A stretch of 64,000 nucleotides of DNA from Gonocerus acuteangulatus (lineage: Eukaryota; Arthropoda; Insecta; Hemiptera; Coreidae): assembly GCA_946811695.1 (NCBI GenBank), contig OX328132.1, positions 55,342,909-55,406,908 of the forward strand, given 5' to 3'. The stretch's first letter is position 1. The number at the start of each line of letters is the position of its first letter. The position numbers and the translations under genes are program-made. The notes under the pieces were generated by a model. The model saw nothing but the letters and a program-made list of their open reading frames with translations. It did no database searches and was not told the DNA's origin. This document shows, piece by piece, positions 42,225 through 53,539 of this stretch.

Positions 42225-42763
42225 TAAGCTTTTGAATAGTTCTACTTGCGGTGATTTTAAAACTGTTTTCAAGATATTTAAGAAAATATCCGATAATTCC
42301 GAAACGGCCCATGGCTCTTCATAAAATATTTTGTGTGTTATTAATTATTAAATTATAAACGCCTTTTTGTAAACGATTCAGCATATATGTAAAGACAAGC
42401 CAATCCTCACTCGTCAGCTATTCGTCATGAACATTGACGCGGGCCGTTTGTCTATATTCGCCTCTCCAAACAATTAGCTAGACATTTTATCATCTTAATG
42501 CCATACTATCTGTATGACTGTATAAGCTGACACTGGTAGGATTGATTCCGCTCAAAGCTAATGCGTCACTAGATGCTCAATGGTTTGAATCTTGGCTAAT
42601 ATCTATGGAGATGAATGATCTCAGCTTCATTCACTAAAGGGATCTGGGCTTCCCTTCACCCCCCCCCCCTTTCTCGCGGCGTTTCGCTTTTACACAACAA
42701 TGGAACAAGACAAACCGACATCGTTGTTTTCTATAAATCACTCTTTAGGCTGGTATTCATCTC

Positions 42764-42961
42764 GATTTATAGCTTCAGGATGAAGAACGGGTTCAGTTAG
42801 GAGCAGTATGGATATTGAGAAGAGAAGACAGACACCGGAAATGAAGAAAATTATAATGAAACTATTTATAGCTTCGGGATGAAGAACGGGTTCAGTTAGG
42901 AGCAGTATGGATATTGAGAAGAGAAGACATACACCGGAAATGAAGAAAATAATAATGAAAC
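42764..42961 (+). repeat. 99-bp direct duplication, two copies
   Basis: GATTTATAGCTTCAGGATGA (first) and CTATTTATAGCTTCGGGATG (second) start units 99 bp apart that are nearly identical through CACCGGAAATGAAGAAAAT. High identity suggests a recent event, or an assembly artefact. Confidence 0.85.
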
Positions 42962-43406
42962 GATTTTTAACGCTTTTCCTCTATTCTTCTAAAGCGGTAC
43001 CCCATTATGAGGGCCACAATTGAAATATCTTTTAAGCCGTTGGAGATATCGCAAAATCACTAAGACACACATCGAGGCTTTTCAGGCATGCTGTTTAATA
43101 ATCCGAAATAATTTAGTTTTAACTAATAGGCTTCGGACGCCATTTTATTGCTAAACACTACAAAAATACAGAAAAGTTTTTTTTGTTTTAAATATGTTTT
43201 GAGTAGTTTTTAGAAACGTTGAGTGGAGAGGTAACGCCGACTTTTGAGCGCGTGCTTGATAATAAAAACTAAATTATTCGGGATGAACACATGACGCAGC
43301 TGAAAGATTTCGATGACAGCTAAAACCTAGGTTCTTTACCATTTTGCAACTAACGATTTAAAAAATATTTCAATTGTGGCCCTCATTTACAGGCCAGCCT
43401 GCTTAC

Positions 43407-43444
43407 TCACACACACACACACATACACACATATATATATATAC

Positions 43445-43526
<82 letters not shown>

Positions 43527-43535
43527 ATATATATT
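43407..43535. repeat. Compound (AC)n-(AT)n microsatellite
   Basis: A CA run, then two long AT runs separated by ATTTAT, then GTGTGT. Confidence 0.9.
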
Positions 43536-43604
43536 CTCTATGAGGTTTCTTCGCTGGGGAAATTATTCTTGTGGACGCGTCATTCTCTGGCGGTCGGTGT
43601 TTTC

Positions 43605-43644
43605 ACGTAATATTTCTCAGAACCCATTCTGCTTCATCAGACAC
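43605..43644 (-). repeat. Hammerhead-like core variant
   Basis: On the minus strand CTGATGA (43640-43634), a perfect stem CAGAA-TGGG-TTCTG, then AGAAA. No matching stem I and cleavage triplet could be placed, so this is a motif resemblance only. Confidence 0.3.
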
Positions 43645-44162
43645 TTATTTCTAAAATTTGATGTAATAATTGAATAATACAAATATTAATCCATTGGCAA
43701 TGTACTCAAGCCTAAGCCGGGACGATCTCGGTTCTAATCTCATCCTGGCAAGTTAATGTTTCTCAAAAATAACGTTTTAAAATCGTTTTAGAGCAAGAAA
43801 AAACAACATTACGTCCGCTATATTTGATAATTTGCCCCGTGCTCATAAGCCAATTTCAGGTTATGGAAATGCACTATACTTAGTTTCGTTGGTACAAATA
43901 AAAAGTATGGCTACTGTCGTGTTAATAGTTTGTCTTGAGTATATTAATATACATTTTATTATATAGTTTTATTATAAGTTTATTATAGTTTAAGTGTCCA
44001 ATAGGGAAGTGCTCTGACGATTTGAAGAAATGTTATTTAAAAGCGTCTTTCATCCTTGCAATCTCAATTGCTTCATTCCATCGGCATGTGCTAGAACGAA
44101 CGAAAGATATCTATACTGATGGCTTATGATCTTCTGGATAAGATCCTGTCGACTTTCTAATT

Positions 44163-44531
44163 GCCGACGTTTCATCGGACACTCTACCGGATACCTCAGG
44201 GTCTTTTGTCAGAATTAAAATATGTTTGAGTCTGGGGCTTATTTATAGCTGATCGTACGCGGCCTTTCCAGATCTCTGATTGGTCGATATTTCCCACGCT
44301 GATGGTTTCCGTCCAGTCAAATCTTCTGCCTTCCACGGGATCACGGTTACTCATAATTTTCTCATTCTGAGAGCGTCTTCTCTGTTGAAATTCTTGGGAT
44401 ATTTCAACAATTTTACACCACCGGAATGATCGACGTCTGAGGCCTGGAAAGGAATGGAAATAACCTCGACCAGGCATTCATCCTCACAAGAAACCCTGAG
44501 GGATCTTACTGTATGTCTGGTGAAACGTCGC
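44163..44531. repeat. Inverted pair of CCCTGAGG..GAAACGTCG motifs
   Basis: Minus at 44203-44163: CCCTGAGGTATCCGGTAGAG then GTCCGATGAAACGTCGGC. Plus at 44494-44531: CCCTGAGGGATCTTACTGTA then TGTCTGGTGAAACGTCGC. Both lack the full CTGANGA box. The 290-bp segment between is GC-richer. They resemble the ends of a retroelement unit arranged face to face. Confidence 0.45.
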
Positions 44532-44931
44532 TTACCAAGTCTACATGGTCGTATCTAGAAAAATCAACCAACAATAATTAACATGGACTGTGGACGTCTA
44601 CGATAATTATATCTATACTTCTCCTACGTAAGGAGAATTTTTCAGCACACACACAAATGGATAGTCTTCATTGATGGTGCTCAAAATATTAGCCTGAAAA
44701 TCGTTTGTTGATTCAAAATGTAAATATAAGCTGTCTCATAAATGTTTGCTGAACAAGAGTAGACACATCCATTTGTGTAATTATAAATGTATATATCATT
44801 AGCAGGTGTGTAGGAGAGTTTAGTAGGATGGGATTGTGGATGTCTAGGGAGGTGCTCTAGATGGAAGATGAAGGCTAAGAGAAGTTGGATGGATGGAGGG
44901 GTAAGTTGGAGGGCTAGGGGTTGAGGGCTAG

Positions 44932-45285
44932 ATGTCTTGGAGGGTGAGCAAGGACCTAGATGACAAATCCCCAGGCTCTGATGGATACGGCCACCTATTT
45001 AATGGTAGGCTCATTACCAATCCGCCGACACCGGCAGTTGCCCCTAAGCGATGTGTACACACCCTATGGTTATTAATGCTATATTTTAGTTGGACTTGGA
45101 TTAATAGCTCTTGGTTAGGGGACACATTTGACCAAGACGGCGGGGACGGAGGTTCCTCAAGGAGGCTATGCCATGGCCGCCCCCGCACAAGGACCTCCTT
45201 CCTCATTAATAACGGAGGTTTAAGGAGGCCGGATATATGCAATGCCTTGGACACCCACCTGCCCCACGGAGGGCTCATTTATTAA
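44932..45285. other. GC-rich block with long open frames on both strands
   Basis: Overlapping frames of 117 (plus) and 116 (minus) residues cover a block much less AT-rich than its surroundings. Neither has a domain I recognise, and their coexistence is what composition alone would give. It may be a decayed exon or foreign repeat; function unknown. Confidence 0.25.
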
Positions 45286-45289
45286 ACAG

Positions 45290-47650
45290 CTTACAACCTC
45301 CTCCTCATTAGTGTTTCTGCTCTAATCTCTTCTCGTCAACCAGCTACATCGTCCTTCCCTTTGGACAGCCCTGCTAAACTTCAGCACCTACTTTGCTCTA
45401 TTTGTATTCATCAGTGGCCATTTGATCAAATGCACAGCTTAGCTAGATAATAAATTTGCCAGGACCAGTTTGTAGACCATTGACCTCTTCAATAGTGTAT
45501 ATCAGCATGCTTACAGACTGACAAATACCATAAACTATTTTACTCGCTGTTTCTTCAGCAACATCCTTTCGCAAAAATAAGCTTCTTTGCTAAATTGTAA
45601 GCCGTGCTCTACTATTTTGGAGACCAATAATCGTAGCCAATCATGCAGAATAAGATTCTCAATTAATAATCTACAGGAACATGCTCTTCACGTTCTATGC
45701 ATCATTAATTAATAACACAAGTCAACAAATTTTAACTTTTTGGAAGTAACACGGAAGTGAACCACCATTTTGGGGGTTTTCGGGTGTGCTCAATCAGAAT
45801 CTCACATTAGTTCTTCCCTATACATCAAGTTTTTAAAATATGGGGCTGTTAAGTTTTGGATTAATGAATCTTAACATTTGCTCTGTTTACTGTCGTTTTT
45901 GGCGTTTTGATTTCTATAATTTTTAATGCTTTTTGGGGTGGAGAATAGGAATATGATGTTGGATTTCTGACAAGTTGGTTAGTTTTTCAAAAAAATATAC
46001 TTTTAACCAAAGAAACATGCAAAAATGCTGTAAAATGCCCATTTTTCACAACTTTAAATGAATTTTTTATAAAATATGAAATTGGCAGAAAAACACGAAT
46101 TGGGAATTTGGATTCTCCATTAAATTTTCTTTAAGAAACAGCTATTGGAATTTTCTAACTTAGAAAAATGAGTTGGTAATAAAATAGTATCCTGTACGGG
46201 AGAAACAGGCTGATTCTTCAACTACATAAATATTTTATCTCATAATAAGAGATTATTTAATAATTTAATAACTTATAAAAAATAAAAGCGCATGCAATGA
46301 ATTTGCTATTCCTTAAATTTCATGGCTATATTTGTGCGTAAATATGCGACCCACCTACTGTCTCCTGTGAAAATGTTAAAATTCATCGTTAGAATCGCAA
46401 AATTTAATAATATAGAGGAATACGTTGAGAACAGTAAACAGTATCACATTGGTTGTTTATTTGACTCAGAACATAAAAATACATTTTGAAATATACATCT
46501 CTCGATCCTTTTTAAATTGGTTAATTTTTGTTTTTTTCAGTGTTTTCATGAAATAAAGCCCGTTTATACTGTAAAATATCTATTCTATCGAATCGGTAGT
46601 GGTCTCTTTCGGCTCAGCGCAAAAAAAATACTACAAAAATGTTTACACATTTTACATTAGGGCTATTATTGTTTCGTCATTGGGTAACTGTCAGTTTCCT
46701 CGGAAACTAAGTGCTTTTCTTTTATTCCATGTTTAGTTGGACCGATGTTAATTTCGTTCCGTCACTTAAAAATATAAATTACACTTAAATAAGAAAATTT
46801 TATACGTAAAAGTCGCGTTTATTCAATGTATATTTAGAAACTGAACAAGAATCGATTTTAGAGAGAAGGTACTTTTTATTTAGATTTGCTTATTGGGTGT
46901 AATAAAAGATTTATGATGCTGTGGGACGGCGTAAATACAACGTATGACCCTAGACAAGGACCAAGAATGGAATAAATTGGAAGACTAACCCAATCCACTT
47001 GGAATGAGTAGGTGCTTTTCTGGAGGCGGGATATGATTTACAATATATAAATCGTCATTATACAGCCGATTTTTATCAGATAAGTCTATCGTTGTCATCT
47101 AAATCTCTAAATAATAGTAAAAAAATGAAACGATCATTCACTCTGTGATCCGCCGACGATAATATAGCTCCATTGAATGATTCCCATCAGAACTTTTTCC
47201 TTAATTTATTCGCTGGATATAAATTGTTATAATCATTTGTGATGAGTTTTGAAAATGACCCAAAATTTTGCAAACTATGAATAAATTCTTAACTATAAAA
47301 CTTTTTTTTTTGTGTGTGCTTTGACTGCTAGAATCATTTACACCATTCTCAATTTGCCTTTATCAACGAAAACACGACGTCGCAGGTTTTAATTACTTAA
47401 TTATTTTACAGACTATTTATATCGGTTCTTCTTTTTAAACATATACGAGAATTAACATTAAAGTTGCACTTCTAACTAAGCCTAAATAAACAATATTATT
47501 TACACATTTTCATAAGAGGTAATAAATGTCGATTTATTTTCAAAATTGGATCAATCTCTTCACAGATGGCTCATTTCTACTAGCCAGGTCTCTTGGTGGA
47601 CTAGCAGTATGTACCTTACATGTAACTTAATATTTCAAATATAAAATCAT
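45290..47650. other. AT-rich stretch without recognised gene
   Basis: More than 2 kb with no long frame, element end or RNA signature recognised on either strand. Confidence 0.45.
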
Positions 47651-47666
47651 GAATAATATTTAGTGC

Positions 47667-47696
47667 TTGGCGCTAATGACCTAGAAGTAGATGCGC

Positions 47697-47746
<50 letters not shown>
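47667..47746 (+). mobile_element. SINE-A, 5'-truncated, with 12-bp TSD
   Basis: TTGGCGCTAATGACCTAGAA then GTAGATGCGCCAT and an A tail of nearly 50 nt. The 12-mer AATATTTAGTGC flanks both sides (47655-47666 and 47747-47758), showing insertion of a truncated copy. Confidence 0.8.
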
Positions 47747-47751
<5 letters not shown>

Positions 47752-47869
47752 TTAGTGCATTTTTAAGACAAATAAACTCACTCCTTTAAAATGATCAATC
47801 AAATGAAGCCAAATCTACAAATGTTTCCAAGGAAAGTGGGAAAAATTGGACGTTTCTTTGGATTTTCGA

Positions 47870-48465
47870 ATATATTCTTAATTATCTCAAAACCGATAGA
47901 AAAACCGAAGTACATTTGAGGAAATCTTAGTAAATTTCCCACAAAAACGGTTCCTGCGCACTTTTTGGTAGCGCGATCTCATTCGGAGAAATCGGTGCTT
48001 GAAATCCGAAAGTGTTGGTTTCGTTCTTTCGAACGGGCGAATTTCTCTGTTTGCCTCAGTTTTGGTTTTGTGAATTGTACGTTGTTGTTTTTTCCTCTTT
48101 TTTTTCATTAAAAAATCATAAGCAAATGAGAAGAATTTTTGTATTACATGTTGTTTTTAGAGGAAACGAGTTTCCTTTTCTGCTTGGCTAATGCCAGTTT
48201 CTTGTGGATTACATCAGTAAAATCTCGCTTTAATGGAAACCATCTCGCTTTTATACAAACCATCAGAACAAAGTATAGGCTGTTTTTATTTCAAGTGAAA
48301 CCCCTCGCGGAGGTAGAGTAAAGGAATCTTCAGCTGTGCACTCGCTTTCGGAAACCGATTTGATTGGAATGGTGCAGTCGACGATTGAAGACTGTTTGCG
48401 TATCAAGGCATGTTTGCGTATGATGCATAGGTGCTAAATGTTCAGTTGCCCATAAAACCCTCTCT
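47870..48465. other. Stretch without recognised gene
   Basis: Phrases such as TCTCAAAACCGATAGAAAAA resemble the 5' part of repeat D-like sequence, but order is not clear. Small frames have no recognised motif. Confidence 0.3.
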
Positions 48466-48469
48466 GCTA

Positions 48470-48690
48470 TGCGAATTCGAGATTTTCGGATTTCGGATTA
48501 GACAAGGTATTTTTGTACCAATTTTGAACAAAATCGGATCATTTTTGAGCCTGTGCAAGTGCGAACAGACAAATAAATACATACAAATTCGAATAACTAA
48601 TGTTTTAGTCGGCATTTTCGGATTGCTTCATGAGGTCAACCTCATAAGCGGGTTTTCTCCCTACGGAGAGAGGGACGAAACTCGCTAAAA
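48470..48690 (+). repeat. Dispersed repeat D, copy 3
   Basis: ATCGGATCATTTTTGAGCC, ACAGACAAATAAATACATAC, TTAGTCGGCATTTTCGGATT, CATGAGGTCAACC, GCGGGTTTTCTCCCTACGGA and ACTCGCTAAAAACGG. In place of the AT run of copy 1 it has a short unexpanded segment. Confidence 0.6.
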
Positions 48691-49526
48691 ACGGCCGGTT
48701 CCCGTCAGTCACCCAGCATATCAGTGATTAACGAGGCCACACTATGAACACTATGAATTTTAATATACTGAACTGAATGATAGAAGATGAGGAAGAAGGG
48801 ATACAATGCTAATGCGAGTGGTTGAGGGCTGAGGCTATTTCCCCGATGACAGGGGAGGGATTGAGAAGCTTCTAATGATATCCCTAATTCGGTATGTATG
48901 GCAGACAGGAGCTAAGGGATGGATGTCCACCGTCTACAGATTTCCTGCCCATACAGCACCATTAGCAATCCCAATCCGTCCTAACTCACACTTCAGGTAG
49001 ATTTCTTAATCCTCAACCCTCATATATCCCGGTATGATTGGCGTTATAGGCAACACTAGCATGTATGAAACAGGATTATAGGGGTTCCTCGTCCATCTAT
49101 ATGCTAGTCCTGATTGGAGGAGGGCTCAGATTTATGTTTCGAATTATAATACGACCATATTTTCGATACTTTTAACATAGACTCATTAAATGATAACACA
49201 AAAAAAAAATAAGCGCTAATATAGATATTGAAATATGATATTTTGTATCAAATTCCGGCAGCACAAAATTAGCATACATTGTGCAAGTAGCTACTAATTT
49301 TATTCAATATCTCCCCACAAAAAGAAATTTCCAATTGATTATTAAATTAAAAAAAGAAATACCTGTAATAAATTTGTTTTTCTAACCCTAGCCAAAGGAA
49401 TTACTTGTGACTGGCCGAGGACAGAACAACTAGGCATTTGGTAAAGAATCTAAACTAAATTAATTAATTAATTTAAAAATAAATTATGTTTTACTTTATT
49501 TTTTAGAATTAAAAAACAAAAACAAA

Positions 49527-49898
49527 ATGGTATCACCCGTTTCGTCGTTATCTGCTGGTGGGAAGAAAAAGAAAATTGGTAAAGATTCTTTTTGATTGAT
49601 CTGAAAATTATTTTTTTTACATTTCCCTAATAATTATTTTTTTATATCACAGATACGTCTGCGGGTAACAAGGAAAGCGTAGAGACATATTTTATTTCCA
49701 ATTTGACATCTGAGGATGTCTACAAACTGCTGGAAGAAGTATCGGCCGATGAACGTGACTCAGACTCGGACTTCGACAACGAAGACGTGAGAACTGAAAT
49801 TTTTGGGCCAGAAGCGACTGAAGAAAATCCACAATTTTCACTGATCTCATACCAATATAATTCAGCTGATTCCCACAAATTTAAAATAACAATTAAAA
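49527..49898 (+). CDS. Two-exon acidic reading frame, cut by a Tigger element
   Basis: Exon 1 from ATG 49527 encodes MVSPVSSLSAGGKKKKI plus one base. GT (49579) to AG (49652) frames a 74-bp AT-rich intron with a T-rich acceptor. Exon 2 joins in frame as DTSAGNKESVETYFISNL and continues LTSEDVYKLLEEVSADE, then the acidic RDSDSDFDNEDVRTE. The frame is consistent across the splice. It runs into the Tigger terminal repeat at 49899 and soon stops, so the original 3' end is lost. The basic start and acidic leader followed by a lost body recall the N-terminal region of some domesticated or piggyBac-type transposases, but that is a guess. Confidence 0.35.
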
Positions 49899-50450
49899 TG
49901 AAGTGGAACATGGATAATTCGAACTTCGATAATTCGAAATCGTGGTTAATTCGAATATTTCTCTCGGTCCCTAGAATTTAGGGCATAAACAATGTAAAAA
50001 AATCGTGGTTAATTCGAATAAAATTTTGGATAATTCGAATTTTTTACGAGTCTTAACCTCCAATGGGAGATGTTCGATCTTAATTTTTTTTTGAAATATT
50101 GTCCCCTCGGGTAAGAAGGATAGTAAGATACGGATGTAAGGGTTCCGAGAAAAGAAGCGCAGCGGTTCCATCTATGAGAAGTAAAAAAAGTGTGTTGATT
50201 TGACATGGAATGACCCACAGTCTAGTTCTTGGAGTCTAGGAGTTCTGCAAAGTGGAGGGTCGCGCTTCCTCCCTTCCAGGTGTTGTAGTAACATATACCA
50301 TCCTGTCGTTTTATCCTAGAATTCCCTTCCACCATCCCTCCCATCTTCCTTACTTAATCAGTTATAAGTGAGTCAGCGTCTAGATCTGTTGTATTGTTTG
50401 TGCCTTGAATTTCCGGTGTACAGCGCAGTTCAGTGACCTCTTTATTTAAG

Positions 50451-50645
50451 ATGTCGAAGCCTACCAATTATAAAAAATTTAACGTTGCCAGAGAAAATCG
50501 CTGCAATTAAAGAAGTTGAAAATGGAATAAAGAAAAAATCTGAAATTGCCAGGGGCTTTAGAATTCCTCCTATCACTTTATCAACTTACCTGAAAAATAA
50601 TGAAAAAATTCTTGCCCACGAAAATGACATTTTTCAAAACAATAG
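50451..50645 (+). pseudogene. Tigger transposase N-terminal HTH remnant
   Basis: ATG at 50451 begins MSKPTNYKKFN. A frameshift then leads to LPEKIAAIKEVENGIKKKSE, IARGFRIPPITLSTYLKNN and EKILAHENDIF. This is the CENP-B-type N-terminal helix-turn-helix (K..I..VE.G.KKK.EIA..F.IP.STLS). It is interrupted by the SINE-A at 50646. The second DNA-binding domain and the DDE domain are missing. Confidence 0.75.
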
Positions 50646-50724
50646 ATGGGGTCTCCCGTGGTCTAATGGCTAGCGCCTTGGATTCATAAGCGGGAGATGG
50701 TGGGTTCGATTCCCAACCTCCGGC
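50646..50724 (+). mobile_element. SINE-A head only, inside Tigger
   Basis: GGGGTCTCCCGTGGTCTAAT (A box), CTTGGATTCATAAGCGGGAG and GGTGGGTTCGATTCCCAACC (B box) are well preserved, but the body and A tail are absent. Acceptor arms (GTCTCCC and CCTCCGGC) do not pair, so this is not a tRNA gene. Confidence 0.65.
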
Positions 50725-51351
50725 TTTTATTTTTACTTTTTTTATAAGTTATTTATTACATAAGTACGTAATTATCAATTTATGAAATATTTGTTATTGT
50801 TTAAATAAAATGTGAGAAAATATGAAATTCGATTTTTTACCCCTTTATTTTTAAAAACTTTTGTAATTCGAATTTTGGACAATTCGAACTTTTTTATCGG
50901 TCCCTAGAGGTTCGAATTATCCAAGTTCTACTGTAATTATATTTGCAAATGGTGTTCAACATTAATGTTAAAATAATTGAAAATGTCTAACAAAATAATA
51001 TTTAAACCAATAATTATATATGATTGGTTATTGTTATTTGTTATTCTAATAAAAATTGTCAAAAATTATTGAGTTTTCTTTTAAAATAAATAAACATTAG
51101 GTGTAGGTTTAGCGGGCCTAACTAATGGGCGTCTATTGATACTAGCCCGCAAAGCAGCTGGAATTCCTCGCGTACTGAGGTCCCTCCTGAAGGACACTTC
51201 CGAAAATGCAATTCCGGCTAGTTTTCTTGGTTGCATTACTATTAAACACATCAGACATGATTAAAAAAAAATGTATCCATGAAAAAATCAACAAAAAAAT
51301 TCATCAGTACGCGGGGTATTCCCAGAAAATGACGTCAGCACCGAGAGCAAA

Positions 51352-51559
51352 ACAACTTTAAGCAATCAGGGAATAGTTGGGATTCGGCTAAGAAAACATC
51401 AATACGATTTTTGTAAAAATCAGTATTAAGACGTTTTAGATGACGAAGGCTACCAAAGTGTAGCCGAAACGTCCTTAATACAGATTTTTACATAAATCGT
51501 GTTGATGTTTTCCCTCAAAATCGTGTGTGAATCCCAACTATTCCCTGATTGCTTAAAGA
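51352..51559. repeat. Long hairpin with family H arms and a GGCTAC-GTAGCC core
   Basis: The left arm (51352-51437) runs TTTAAGCAATCAGGGAATAG to AGTATTAAGACGTTT. The right arm (51467-51559) is its reverse complement with a small insertion. The central 30 bases hold TGACGAA, a perfect stem GGCTAC/GTAGCC, then GAAAC-GTC. Arm phrases such as AGTTGGGATTCGGCTAAGAA match the 14.5-kb array. Confidence 0.8.
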
Positions 51560-51770
51560 TAATTTTGTCCTACATACAAAGGCTATGAGTAATAATAGCT
51601 CTTTTTATACAAATATGAACAAACAGCTCCTTAACATGGGCCTGGCTACAACCTCCCTATGCAGGATGTGTGGGATAGAGAAGGAAATACCTGTACATAT
51701 AATTTTCGATTGTACAGTACTCGCTAGAAGGCACTTACTTTGGATGTGCGAATATAACGGACCCGGGTAG
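51549..51770 (+). pseudogene. LINE ORF2 C-terminal fragment (R1/Jockey-like)
   Basis: The open frame ends with ATTSLCRMCGIEKEIPVHII followed by FDCTVLARRHLL, which has the C..C......H....C zinc motif and trailing R-rich segment of R1/Jockey-type LINEs. A preceding MNKQLLNMGLA fits the spacer before that motif. It begins at the edge of the long hairpin, so the 5' side is cut. It differs from the two other LINE tails in this window and probably belongs to another clade. Confidence 0.65.
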
Positions 51771-51774
51771 AGAT

Positions 51775-52393
51775 TCTGAGCATACCTCAGAAAATCAGAG
51801 GGTTCAAGGATGCAGGGCTACTATAAGTGACCCAGCAGGTTATCAGGGGCACAATAGATCTTTCAGGCCAAGTTGCTTTCGACTTAGAGGGCCCTAATTC
51901 TATCAATATATCTATTTTTTTTTTGTTAATCCAATGATGATAAGCATAAAAAAGAGAAGCAAGCCACCAATAAAAAGTGCATATCTTATTATATAGGAAA
52001 GTTCCGGGAGATTTAAGGAATCCATTCTTACTGCAAATAGGAATCAGCGAGGACACTAGGACATACTAGAAAAAATAGCTGATCAATGGACCACATATAT
52101 GGCTGAAAATTGCTCATTATTTTATCTTATTAATTTAATTATTTTTTGGTATATTTATTAGTAGTATTTTATGTTATATCGTTGTTTTTGTTGTTGTTTT
52201 TTGCTCTATCCATCTGTTAATTTCATCAATATCATTTTTATTTATTTAATTAATGTATATAGTGATTTTTCCTGACTTATTTTTGTTTCTTTGAAATGCC
52301 TATACAGTTGATGAATATGTTGTGTACCGAGCGACCTATATTTTTCTTCTCTTTATTATTGTGCATAGACAATGATTATTGGCACTATTGTTT

Positions 52394-52455
<62 letters not shown>

Positions 52456-53075
52456 GCACATATATATGTGTATAAATGTGTTAAGGACCTCGCTGTAAAT
52501 AAGTAGATCCCGTTTTCCCGGTGTATAAAAAGATATTCAAAATTCCTCGTCGAAGGATTTTCGCCACTAGCAAAATTAACAGGAGAAGGCACCCTTCAGA
52601 TAAGGGAATTAATTAAAAAAACAAATTCCTGGAATACCGATAAACACGAGACTCTCTCAGGAATAATATTATCTCAACATAGCTAATTTGCCATATAATA
52701 TTTTCAAGGAAAAAGGGGGTCTTAAATAAGCAGATCCCCTCTCTCATTATATTTAAGTAGTATTTCCTCCTTCTTGTCTGCAGATTCCTGGATCAAAGGT
52801 ATCAATGTGTCGCTTTGCTCTAAATTTATAATGCCACAGCTTGTTAAAAACTTGTCGAACAAATAGCTTGTCAAACTTCTCGAGCAAATTTCCCACACCC
52901 TTTATGCGTAACTCTTTCTGGCATAGCGTTTGCCTTGCAGTGCCACACCCCCGTTATCCTCCACACGCCATGGATAAGCGTCAGCCTTTCTGTCTCTCAA
53001 GCCACTTTTAAGCCTCACATCCTGGCAATGTGTCCGCCTTCCTGTCTAGCAAGACATTTATGCTACGATTTTTTC
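51775..53075. other. Stretch without recognised gene
   Basis: The first part may be LINE 3' UTR. An (AT)n run lies at 52396-52449. No gene was recognised. Confidence 0.4.
52396..52449. repeat. (AT)n microsatellite
   Basis: About 53 bp of TA followed by ACACAC. Confidence 0.9.
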
Positions 53076-53079
53076 ACGG

Positions 53080-53530
53080 TAAAATTGCGACCTGGCCCAC
53101 TGTGTGCCGGAGGGAAAACACAAGCATCGAAGATCGTAGACTATCGATTCTCGGCCGTTCAAACTTGTTTGTTTCTGGAGTGATATCGGACGACCCACGC
53201 AAAGTGGCGCCAAACTACTAATGCATATATTAATTATCAATCTTATCTTATCGTAGTGTAACATTTAAAAATTAACTGTTACACTAAGATTTGTTTTTCG
53301 GGACTGATATGCTTCCGGAAATTTGATTGGCCTCTCAAATCCTTCTTCATATCTCTAACAAGGTGATATGAGGTTTCGATGCTTATTAGGTGGTATTTCT
53401 TAAGTTACTCATTTTCACTTCACTAAGAGTTCATTACTGGGACCCATGTAGGCACTCACTTCGGTTGCTGTCGGTCAAACGATATCGGATCGGATCGGGA
53501 GAAACACGGGTCCAATGGAGGTGCAGCCTT
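53080..53530 (-). mobile_element. ATCGG-family MITE, minus copy
   Basis: On the minus strand it starts AAGGCTGCACCTCCATTGGA at 53530, followed by CTCCCGATCCGATCCGATAT, TTTGACCGACAGCAACCG, GTGAGTGCCTACATGGGTCC, and further on GAACGGCCGAGAATCGATAG. This matches 37297-37600 in order. Confidence 0.55.
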
Positions 53531-53539
53531 AACCAGCAT

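Larger units (their letters stand above)
49899..50935 (+). mobile_element. Tigger/pogo element, deletion derivative
   Basis: The right end, reverse complemented, is CAGTAGAACTTGGATAATTC with TA outside. The left end is the decayed match AAGTGGAACATGGATAATTC at 49901. Both subterminal regions carry repeated GGATAATTCGAA and CGGTCCCTAGA phrases. The interior holds the N-terminal end of a pogo-type transposase, and the rest is deleted. A SINE-A fragment is inserted at 50646. TA target and TTCGAA-rich ends fit the Tigger family of Tc1/mariner-related elements. Confidence 0.75.

Noticed and set aside
43690..43755. tRNA-like sequence around GGTTCTAATCTCATCC
   Set aside because: Only a loose B box; no A box, stems or SINE body could be placed.
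50646..50724. Functional tRNA gene
   Set aside because: Boxes are preserved but arms do not pair; the same head occurs in SINE-A copies with tails elsewhere.
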